NCBI RefSeq assembly: GCF_011397635.1
Contig: NC_064763.1
Span: 20,039,437-20,103,436 of the forward strand
Length of the DNA: 64,000 nt
Direction: 5' to 3'
DNA from: Epinephelus fuscoguttatus
Lineage: Eukaryota; Chordata; Actinopteri; Perciformes; Serranidae
A model generated the notes under the pieces. That model saw only the letters and a list, made by a program, of their open reading frames with translations, made no database searches and had not been told where the DNA came from. The position numbers and the translations under genes were made by a program. This document shows positions 23,152-34,000 of this stretch, piece after piece; positions within the stretch are counted from its first letter, which is position 1, and every line of letters starts with the position of its first letter.

Positions 23152-23156
23152 AATAT

Positions 23157-26100
23157 AGTGTTTGTAGGGTACGGTATGCATATGATATTTCATTGACAAT
23201 CCACTGCACAAAAAGCTGCTAACACCTACTAAAATCTGGCTTTTTACAGTAACAGGAAAGTTTACAAACAGTATTCACACCTGGGTCAACTGACCCCACA
23301 GTAGTCACTGGTATTTATAGGCTCCAACAATGGAAACACAACACCCGGTTAAGTGTGCTAAGACATTTTAACAACTGGTGCAAACCTGAGCCTCCTAGCC
23401 TTAAATAATGGATGACATAATCAAGGAGATTAGATTAGATTTTAAAATGTAGGTGTAAGGTGAGCGCAAGCAGCAAATGTCAATCTACAAAGTGCAATGC
23501 ATTTTCACTTCCGGTGTACACAGGAAGTTAAAAGACAAGATAACAGCGTTGGAGCACTTCCTTGTTAACAGTAAGGTCAATACTATTCCCTGACAGGCAC
23601 ATGCACACACATGATGTACAGTCTCCTCCTGTTCTTTCCTGCAAAGAGCTGAGTGGTCAGCACCGCCCTCCCACACTCAGACCAGGTGTGACAGGTGATT
23701 GACAGGCTGTCTGACAGCTCTACACCGCTGAGACAGATGACACAACGGCTGGTGATGGACAGCAGAGACAGAGGGAGACCTGCCAGGCTGGCATGTCCGA
23801 CAGCTGGACTACTGCAGCAGTTTGTTGGCAGTACTTTGTTATTTCCAAGTGATCATGTGAGGGTGAGTCAGTCAGGAAGGGCTCGACGACCTGTGTGCTG
23901 CACATCTGTCACACAGCAGACATTTATTAAGCTGAATAGTTGTGTACTTATTTGGGTTGATGTTGGTAGTTTGTGTTATCTGCACTCAGTTTCATATTCT
24001 GTTGCTGTTTCACATCTTTCTGTGCATGTATTTTTGTTGCTATAAACTGAAGTCATAAAGATTTATCGGCCTATAAAAGAGTCATACAAACAACTCCAGA
24101 ACAAAGATACTCTGAACTGAACTGGGTTTACACTGCACTACATCCCTGCTGTCACAATGAACAGTCGTTGAGGGTTTGCTGGAATCATTGTTTGTGCTGT
24201 GATCGGAAAATGTGTTTGAGCAATGAGAACAACTGCCAGTAACATATTTGAAGGCCCACATTTGAAGAGAACCACAAACAAGAAAAGTGATCTCTAGGAA
24301 ATGGTCCACAATGAGTGCAACTGAGACAAAAAAGACGCATACAGACAGTTGTTACGTAACTGATTTAAATGCATTGTATATACTGTATGACACAGGGAAA
24401 AAAATGTTTAAAAATAACTTAAAATGTAAAATGGCACAACAAAGCAAAGCATGAAAATGAGGAACAGATACATAAAAACAGTAAAGCAAATGGCTTTTTC
24501 AACACATCTCTTACAAAGGTCCAAAAGGTTATAAAATCTTCATGTGAGCCCAATTTTGGCTACCTTTTACATAACTTTCAAGGCAGATAAAAGCCTCTCA
24601 GAAAGTCTCTCAGGGATAGTTTGTCAGAGTCTACCTGTACATGCAGTGACAGAGGTGACTGCTAGCATCACGCAATTAATCGTTCCGGTGGTCCTTCGCC
24701 GCTGTGTCTAACCTGTGTAACAACAGCAACAGAAAGTTTTATTTTCCGGTGGGGGGCTGGATAAGCAGGGACGTCAGGTGAGTATGTGGTCCTTTACTGT
24801 GGCCTAGGACACATTCACATGCATACCGCTGAAGGAATGTGGTCAGCCCAGAACACCTCCAGGTGAGGTCTGAGTGATCAGATACAAAGAGGATGCATTG
24901 GGTACGTTCGCATAACACCAAGTGTAAACAGGACCTATGGTAAGCTTTGGAAACCCAAAGCAACTGTGCATTGGAGTAGGTCCATTTTTGCCTGGGTCTA
25001 GACCTTTGAAACTGCCCACTCAACAAAGTTGACTGATTCGTCTAATGTTGTGACATAAACAGCGGCTTCTTTGTTAAAATTAAAAACAACCCATATGTCT
25101 TTTCAATAGTGCCTGACATTGTAGTTGTTTCACTCTGCATCAATCTTAAAACTATGACTTCACAGATATGTTGGCATGGTTACGCTTCAGTGTAGCCTTA
25201 ACATGGTGCTTGATTCAGGCGGATATGTTGGTCTCTAGTGATTGGCTAGGTAAAATCAAATCCTCTCCCCCCTCGAAATCGGTTACAGTGGACGCAATGT
25301 CAGACTAAAGATGTAAGCGGAGTGTAACAAGTTGACAATTTTGTCTGATATCAGGCAAGGTCAGTTTGATCATTAGTAAAGACAACAGCTCTGCAGTAAG
25401 ATGTGAATCACCTCCACAGCTTGGTGCTGATGACATCAGGTTATTCATTAACATTATGCAGTTGCAAGCATATGCACACACATACACACAGATCAAAGGC
25501 TTGCTGAGAGGGTGAAAACCTGCTGATGGCAAACACTGGTTTCTCTGAAGCAGGGACATATGGCAAGTTGTCTCCTGAATCCCTCCCTTAAAGCTGCACA
25601 GCCCCATCCGCCTCACAGTCGACGCTCTTAATTCAGGTAGCCAAATACAGCAAGCAGGGGCACAGCTCTGTCAAGCGCACCTCAGAGACGATCAGCCTGC
25701 TGCTGTACTGCACCACAGGCCTGCACCTTGTGCTTGTTGCAGAGATTAAACACTCACAGAGAAGCCTGGAAGTTTTCTTGAGGTGAGCATCCTGCAGAAT
25801 ACCAGTAAACTTAATTACAGTGAACATGAAGTTTGAGTGCACTTTGCAGCGGTGCCTTCCACAGGAGCAAGGGTAGAGGGACAGGACACATAAAGGCTGT
25901 GAAAATTTCATCACAAGCATTGCTAAGAAAAAGTATGAAAGGTCTGAGAGGTCTGAAACTGTAATGTCACCCTGGTGGTAATGATGAAATATGTCCTTCA
26001 TCATAATCTCGAAAAATCTACCAAAAGATTCTGCCCAAGTCTTCTGTGTAAAATCCGATTGACTGATTGATCAACTAGCAGTTAAAAAAAACTTTTTAGC

Positions 26101-26852
26101 TGCAAATAATTTATGACATCTTTCAGATTTTAAGATGTTACTACCTCCTAAAACAAACTTCTCTTCATACACTATTCCTACGTATGTTGAATTAACAAGG
26201 TTGTTGATCAGTACCAACAATTCAGCAATTACAGCTGCTGAGACGAACTTTCTCTCTGGGCCAAACCATATTTTAGTGCAAAATCTTGGGTATTAGCTCC
26301 GTTAAATTTGTGCTAAATTTATGGCAATTTTCCAAGTCTTGGTGGTGCTTATGTGGCTGGCTTTGTTGCCACCAAATGATTATTGCCATTATGAATTATA
26401 ATGCGACAGAAGGTCTGAAGGTCTGATACAAAAACTTAATATGAAAAAACGATATGCCATATCTCCTCCTGGCTCAAGTACTTTTTTCTGCACAAACCAA
26501 TATATGAGTATGATCAGGCTGGATACACACCTGGCTCTAAAGGACTTTTTTGTCTAATTGATTTCTATGGGTTTAAAGTGTTTTATGGTAAGTTCGCTCT
26601 CTTGTGGCCTCACATTTTACTTGTGCAGCACAAAGTGCTCCAGTTAAAACAAGACTGTGGGTGTCTATAGCCAACACAGCTGCCCCATGATGCTGTAATG
26701 ATCCCACTAGAAAGTAATAGTGTTCGACTTCGTCTTACCACTAGTGTGGCAACGGATGTAAAAATGTGAAGTCTGGCCTGACGGTGGCACCAGAGGATCC
26801 TCCTGGGGCCATAAATGTTGAATAAGTAGACTGACAACCAGTCACAGCATGG
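23157..26852. other. Non-genic stretch containing one candidate exon
   Basis: No classified repeat is recognised over most of this span. The candidate exon at 25637..25782 is listed separately. A TTGCCACCAAATGATT word near 26366 resembles the 56-bp unit family. Confidence 0.35.
25637..25782 (+). other. Candidate protein-coding exon, unidentified
   Basis: A 146-bp open segment is bounded by ATTCAG on the left and GAG|GTGAGC on the right, an acceptor and a near-consensus donor. Its frame has strongly coding-like codons. It reads VAKYSKQGHSSVKRTSE, then ISLLLYCTTGLHLVL and KHSQRSLEVFL, ending in phase 2. The upstream polypyrimidine tract is weak. A second short stretch near 25823-25880 could continue it. 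I do not recognise the protein, and the opposite strand is also open (25633-26004), so this may be chance or a decayed gene. Confidence 0.3.
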
Positions 26853-27120
26853 GAAGGGGTCCGTAACCAGCCCAGTCACCAAATGAAAATGTTGGAATTA
26901 TACGTTTCTGCAAAGCAGGGCAATGTTATATGTGTACGTTTCAGATGTGTTATATCAACACTTCTAAAGTGATGTAGCTCTGAATACATGTATATAAGCT
27001 GACTTCATCATTTGGAAGAGGAGGGGATTGTGGCTTGAGATGGCTGCCAAGCTGCAGACCACTGTTGGAGGCCAATAACAACAAAACTGGTTGTTTTTTA
27101 GCGAGACATTGGTGGCATTT
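26853..27120 (+). repeat. Dispersed head/unit repeat, copy with about one 56-bp unit
   Basis: The head words CCCAGTCACCAAATG, AATGTTGG, TACGTTTCTGCAAA, TATCAACACTTCTAAAGTGA and GGAAGAGGAGGGGATTGTGG are followed by one unit-like stretch, TTTTTTAGCGAGACATTGG and TGGCATTTCCAGCC. This has the same arrangement as the minus strand of 8205..11127, but with one unit instead of about 17. Confidence 0.65.
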
Positions 27121-28985
27121 CCAGCCATGTTTGTTGCACCAACATCGGGTAATTTAAGCCATGAAACATTACTGTAACGATAAACAAGCCAGCCATAAGG
27201 AATTATGGACAGGGGAACAAAGTTTTCCAAATTAGGAATCTCATCCACACCCATTCCAGCAGTACCAGTGGTGCATAGACTTTTGCATTGGCCCCTCTTG
27301 GACCTTGGGCTGAGGTCATGCATTAGTTTTTGATGTGAAAGTATTTAAAATTTTCAATTCTATGAATTTTGGCAGATGTGTCAAAGTAAGGCTGCTGGAT
27401 TTTGGACTCCTTAACCTCTGGTCTGCAGTTCCATCCATTTTTCAAAGGAGTTAGTCAGTCGGGCACAGGTAGACTTACTCAGTTTGCGTCTGAACACCTA
27501 GTCGAATGTGGCTGCTAGTGCTAGCATCAGAGGGTGTGCTAGCTTGGACCTCCGAGTTCGCTGCTAAATGCTTCGTGTTGAGGTGATATTTCAGGCTTGC
27601 AGTACTCCGATGGTACAGAAATTCCTTACTGCAGGAATTTTAGAGAACAGTGCTTTCACGGGGCCGAGCAGTGTCGTCTCATCTACCTCCATCATGTGAC
27701 AAAGCCAAAGTGGTCTTCAGTGACGCACCGGGTCAAAGAACCAAAAAAAACAAATATAAAGTTTTAACAGCCGCTACATGATAATTAAAAAAGTTGCTTA
27801 ACCAGGCTTGAAGAGATGCACAATACTAACAATGCCAGGAGTCAGTAGATAGCTGGAGAAAGATAATTGGGGGATATTAATATTTGACACTAGAAATCCT
27901 CAACTTTGAATACCCCCTTCTAGGTTTATGTTTTGCTACAGTACATCTAATAATTGATCATACTCTTCACTTAATAAAACCTGTCAGACATCAGTAATTA
28001 CAGCCCTTGGCTCCCAGATACTTAAAGCCGCCACTCTAATTAATTTAAAAGATTTTTGCTGTATGGTGGTAGATGCAGACTCCACCATATTTCATGTTTT
28101 AATGAACTGTGATTGCTGTTAGCAGTAATATAAGATAAGCAGATTCCTCAACCTGTCTGTTAAAGAAAAGAAAAAAAAGCTAACAAAGATTTGACTGACA
28201 GTCTGGCTGCACTTCAGGGGTCAGCTAACGGCCACAGAGTTTTCACACCACAGCATGGATGCACACAGTCCAGGTCAGAACGCTGTCTATTCATCTCCAC
28301 ATCCTCTACCTCACTTTGAAGTTGGGTTAGAAGAGGCTTTACGCCTTCCCTTTCATGACCTGCCTTGTCAGATTAAGTCAAATCTGGGAGGCTGGGATGG
28401 AGTCTGAGGGCTGTCACATGTTCACACGGTGTGCGGGTATGTGTGCGTGTGAAAAGCACACGTTGTCTGCTTCCCCATCGATTTGTTTTTGAGAAGAAAA
28501 GAGAAATGGCAGTGGAGGGTGGGGACTGGAGAATATGTGATGAGTCAACAATGGAATTGCAATGCCACGTATAGACTACACACACACACATACAGCTAAT
28601 TTAAGTTGAAATGTCAACCTTTGAGACACTCTACCAGACTGACTGATTTAAAAAGCAGCAGACCCTGATTTTGAACAAATCATTTTTGCACAATACAAAC
28701 CCTGCAGCCTGCAGTGCCATTTTCCCCTCCACAGTCCTTTAATTAAAACCAGTCTGCTCTGACAGGTACAGGTGGTGTTTACTGTATGTGTGTATTGTTA
28801 TTCGTGTGTGTTTGTGTCTTGGCTGCATTCTTAGAGTCATTGTCATGTTGGTAGGTGATACCTTTGACCCTGTCCTGAGCATGCTGGACAAGATTTTCAT
28901 TTATGATATCTCTGTACTTTATTCTGTCAAGCTGTCTCTCAACCCTGACCAGTCAAATAATTCAGCTTTTGCTTTGTCATTATCG
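27121..28985. other. Non-genic stretch
   Basis: No gene, RNA gene or classified repeat recognised. Confidence 0.4.
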
Positions 28986-28987
28986 TA

Positions 28988-29822
28988 CACTCACTGGCCA
29001 CTTTATTAGGTACACCTTGTTAGTACCAGGTTGGACCCCTTTTGCCTTCAGAACTGTCTTCATTTTTGGTGGCATAGATTCAACAAGGTGCTGGAAACAT
29101 TCCTCAGAAATTTTGGTCCATATTGACATGATGACATCACACAGTTGCTGCAGATTTGTCGGCTGCACATCCATGATGAGAATCTCCTGTTCCGCCACAT
29201 CCCAAAGGTGCTCTATTGGACTGAGATCTGGTGACTGTGGAGGCCATTAGAGTACAGTGAACTCATTGTCATGTTCAAGAAACCAGATTGAGATGATCTG
29301 AGTTTTGTGACATGGTGCGTTATCCTGCTGGAAGTAGCCATCAGAAGATGGGTACACTGTGGTCATGTTGTTGGTTCAGAGATGGTCTTCTGCAGACCTT
29401 GGTTGTAACCAGTGGTTATTTGAGTTCCTGTTGCCTTTCTATCATCTTGAACCAGTCTGGCCATTCTCCTCTGACCTCTGGCATCAACAAGGCATTTTCA
29501 CCCAGAGAACTGCCGCTCACTGGATATTTTCTCTCTTTCGGACCATCCTCTGTGAACCCTAGAGATGGCTGTGTGTGTGAAAATCCCAGTAGATCAGCAG
29601 TTTTTGAAATACTCAGACCAGTCTGGCACCAACAACCATGCCACGTTCAAGTCACTTAAATCACCTTTCTTCCTTGCCCTGATTCTGGGTTTGAGCTTCA
29701 GCAGGTCGTCTTGACCATAGCTAGATGCCTAAATGCATTGAGTTGCTGCCACACGATTGGCTCACCAGCTATTTGCAATAACAAGCAGCTGAACAGGTGT
29801 ACCTAAGAAAGCGGACAGCAAG
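28988..29822 (-). mobile_element. Tc1/mariner-like element, internally deleted
   Basis: The left end CACTCACTGGCCACTTTATT and the degenerate right end (reverse complement CTTGCTGTCCGCTTTCTTAG) form inverted repeats flanked by TA at 28986-28987 and 29823-29824. The minus strand at the left end encodes the C-terminus of a Tc1-type transposase. The remaining interior has no transposase, so the 835-bp copy is a deletion derivative. Confidence 0.65.
28990..29249 (-). pseudogene. Tc1-like transposase, C-terminal remnant
   Basis: The frame reads PPQSPDLSPIEHLWDVAEQE, the block holding the last acidic residue (E) of the DDE triad, then WTKISEECFQHLVESMP, a typical Tc1 C-terminus. The N-terminal paired-type DNA-binding domain and the first two aspartates are missing, so it is inactive. 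Confidence 0.7.
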
Positions 29823-29824
29823 TA

Positions 29825-30678
29825 TATGCTGACGAGCAAAAAAAGTTAATTTAGATAAAAAGTGAAGGGGTCTGAATGCACTGTTCACAAACTATAAATT
29901 ATAAGTAAATATAAACTTTTCTATCAGTTGGAAGACATGAATTCTGAACTTTGAACAAACAGGTAATAGACAGAAAGGTTCAATAATGACTTTGGTCATG
30001 TGAACAATTCAAATACAGCTCTTGAAATTGATCCTTGCAACACCAAACAATGGTTTCAATAAGCACTTGTGTATAAATTGAGTCATACTTCTGCATCATT
30101 AAACAGTATGAATTCATATAAATCTCAGCTGTCTTCATTCATTGCCTGTTTCATTTTTTATTTCTACCTCACTGAGACATGGCATTGTGCTGTGCTTCCA
30201 ATCTTACCAAGGCGCACACTGCCATCTAGTGTTGCTACAGCTCAACAATACACAACTGTATATACACAATGGAGTATACAGTAGTGTACTATATCAGGAT
30301 TTGTTTTGGCAGTTAGTAATATTAAAAAAGAAAGTAGAATATTGCATCATCAATCAATGTGTTTCCCAAACATTTAGGGTTGGTTTGTCTCCCACCAGGT
30401 TTCTGCAGCTGTCACATCACATCAATGTTAAGTATTGTGTCTGTGAGCTGCTCCAGCATTTTATTAGATTGCATCAGGGGCCCATCAACACCACACTCAA
30501 CAAATAAAGTTTCATACAAAATATCTGTGTGTACTTCTGTGTAATTCAGTCACTTCTCCCATGTGAATCTACCACATACTCCAAAACTTGGTTACATTCA
30601 GTGTGTGTTGATGAGGTATTTAGTATTTGGTTGATGAAGGTGACGCAAATGAATGGACTGTTTCCTCAGGGATCATAG
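29825..30678. other. Intergenic region downstream of REXO2
   Basis: No feature recognised between the Tc1-like element and the presumed REXO2 poly(A) site. Confidence 0.4.
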
Positions 30679-30684
30679 TTTATT
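30679..30684 (-). promoter_or_regulatory. Candidate REXO2 polyadenylation signal (AATAAA)
   Basis: The plus strand reads TTTATT, so the minus strand is AATAAA. It lies 319 bp beyond the REXO2 stop codon and is the only canonical signal I find between the stop and this point. Confidence 0.5.
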
Positions 30685-31002
30685 TGGTTTCATTTTAAAA
30701 ACAAGGGAAAATCAAAGTCAATTCCAGACTGAAGATAAATAAATACAAAACTGCAAGGTCACTTTCAAATGCTCCTCTTTTAAACTCGGAAAAATAGCTT
30801 TCTTTTGAAAGAACTGTCACACGAGAATCATGCTCCCTTTGATGAAACCTCTATGTTAAACTTTTGAACAATGTTGAAACGAAGGATTGTTGGGCAGCTA
30901 AATATGAACAGAAACTAAAATCAATCAAGAGAAATCACATATATCTCTGACTGATTTAACTGCTTTTTGTCAAGAAATGCTACGATACAACACTAAAGGC
31001 TG

Positions 31003-34000
31003 CTAACTATTGTTGCTGCCTCCATTTTCTACAATCTTGCGCTTCTTCTCCTCCGTTGAGGCTTTGAAGACGTTGGCTCTGTAGTACTGCAGCTCTTTAA
31101 TGCTCTCATGGATGTCATCCAAGGCTCTGCGGGAAGGAGGAAGAAACCAGTTTAACTGCATTCCTTGTATTATGCATATTCATCTGAACCTTAAAAGTAA
31201 GCTTAAAGGATCAGTTTTGATTCAACTTGGATCTTATTTTCGCAGGTTTTGCCACCAGCTATGTTCACTGAGATACCGGTGTACTTACCATCCTAATTAC
31301 TGAGATCTCAGAGCATGACAATATCACTAAAAAGAAGTCAGCTGAGGCGAGAAACATGATCAGGGAGGTTTTAAACAAAGCCCCAGGTTATTTTAAATTG
31401 TTCTGAAGAGAAACAAAGTTGAACATTAAAGTTAGCACCCAAACTGTCTGTTGTAACAATCTATCACGGTTTATGGAAGCACTTCCTGCTTCAACTTCGA
31501 TCCTCTTTACTTACTCAAGTCGTGCAATTTGACTGTACAATGAAGACTTAGAAGTGACATTTTATTTTCAACATGACCTCAAAGAAAGTGGTTTAGACAA
31601 TCTGTCTGATTGTCTCACTTTGTTAGAGTGACGCCATCGTACTCAAGGATCTCAGCAGTTACTTTGGTGAATAAAGCAGCAAAAGCTACAAGACTAAAAA
31701 AAAATACAATCATACTTTACATGATGATTCAGATGTGTTTTTGTATTGTTTACCTGTGGGCTGCTTTCTTGAGAGGCACGTTCTTGTATTCCTCTGGATA
31801 CCACCGTCTGTATGCGTTTATAGAACAAAATATTTGTCTAATAAAGCAATCAAACTGAAGAGAATGCCATACTATCTTTAATTTATTCTGATGCACTGCT
31901 AAGTAGTAGGGCCGCCCCCTGTTAATTAAAAATAAATTGTGGGCGGGGCAACACAATGGTTTGAGTACTAATGAACCTTCATTAATATAGGCCTATATTT
32001 TATCTACAAGTGCACGTCACACACTGAGCGAGCCGCCTGTTAATGACGCTGTGGGCTAATGGGCATGTAGCTACTTCCATGTTTCAGATGATACGTCATG
32101 TTTGTAGTCGACCAATGAAGATGAGTTTACATATCACCTTGGGTTCGTCCTTCACCTTCTCAAAATGATCCCACACTTTGGATTTCCTGCCCGACATGTT
32201 ATTAACTAGCCTGTGGAATAACCGCAGGTACCAGCCCTGGAAATTAACCTGACTCCTGTCTGACTGCTGAGCGTGGTCACTTCCTGTGTCTGTCCTTTCA
32301 AATTAAATTCCCACATGGTCCAGTCATATAGGTTTTGATTTATTTTGACAAGGCACAGCTCCTAATATTGAGTTACGTTTTTTTTTTTTGTGCTGTGACT
32401 AATCGACCAATGAAATCTTGCTGACTTATGACCTTTGTAGTCGACTATTAGGGAGCAGCCCTACTAAGAGGAGACACTATCATTGAGCTACAGAACCTAC
32501 TCAGCAGTGCAATATTAAAACTGGGTCTTTGACATGCAAACTACTGAATGGGGCACAGATTTTTAGTGGGGCCTGAGTAAATAACATGGTCTTGATTACA
32601 TGAGCTAAAAGTACGCTAAACAAACAAAAAGTACAGACAAATGTGGAAAACTGCAACTCATGCATCTTTGCAAAACAGCACGCCAACTCTCAGACACTCC
32701 ACAGCCACGCAAACACTGGCCTGCAAAGCTCCTTAATGGTGCTGACGTCGATGATTCTGTAGTGAAGGTGGTACATAAACTGTGGCATGTACTTGTCCAG
32801 GAACTTCTTATCTGCATGCACAGAGTTGCCTGCAGGGAGAGGAATCAAAACAGATGTCTGTGGGAGCCAGATCGGTTGAGTGATATCACAGCACTGCAGC
32901 TGATGACAAAAAGTAACTCACCAGCAAGGGGACAGGATCCAGGCGGGGTGTGCTGCCGGACGAAGGACAGGAACTCGTACTCTGCTTGTGCCAGGGTGAT
33001 TTTACTGTCCTTTACAGCCTGGGTCAGTCCTGACTGAGACACAGTTACACTGGCTGTACACATCACTGAACACTTTTTCACAGATACCTTCTCTCACACA
33101 CTACCTTGAAAGAAAAGTCTGACATTGTGGTAAATACACTTAATCCTTTTCTTGCCAGCGAGGAGATGAGAAGATCAATACCACTCGTGTCTGTGTGTCA
33201 AAGGTGGTCTGTGGAGTTCAAGTTGAGCCCAAAAGCAGAGCTGAATGCCTTTAAATGGGCTTGACAGAGCTGACAAAAAACTTGGGATCTATCTTTAAAG
33301 GGCCAACATTTTCATAAAAAAATATTTCAAAAACTAAGATGATTACAGAATTATATTTCTACCCAGATGTTATCAGTACACACTGTACGTTTATATTTTT
33401 GTTTCTATATAATAGTTTGAAGATGTGAATTATTGTCTGGGGCATGAGTGTTTTCTGGTACAGGGTAAGTTTAAAAGTCAAAAAGTTTAAAGCACATCAA
33501 AATATTTTAGAAATCATGTTTTTAATGTTTTAATAAATATATCCTTTAAAATAAATTTTCACTCCAAAAACAGAATGAGTGTGTTGATAAAAGCTACTTT
33601 TAACTTCTTGGTTTTTTTTTTAGTAGGACATGAATTATCTCAAAGAATGGGTGATTTTTGGTATGAAGAAATGTAAATGCATACTGGAAACCATAAGCTA
33701 CCAAACAGTCGTATTCCGTTTAATACAAATGTTTGTTTGTATTAACCACAGCAAAATGGAAAACAAACTAAAAACATTCTCACATCTAAAAGTCACAGTG
33801 TAGAATGGATACATCTTTTAACAACATCAGTTAAACAGAATATGGCTGAAATATGTCACATTGGAAACTAAAACACGCGCCCTTTTTCCCACCAAAATTA
33901 GTGCATATGGGTTTTTTTTTTAAACGTGAGAAAACTATTAAAAACAGTCGATAGACTGCATTCTGACTGCCAGTAGACCAGAGCGGTGTACACAGCTTTG

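Noticed and set aside
25633..26004. 123-codon frame on the minus strand with a CSCGRHRCKVH segment
   Set aside because: The plus-strand reading of the same bases has better codon character and splice-like borders; the minus frame has no recognised domain.
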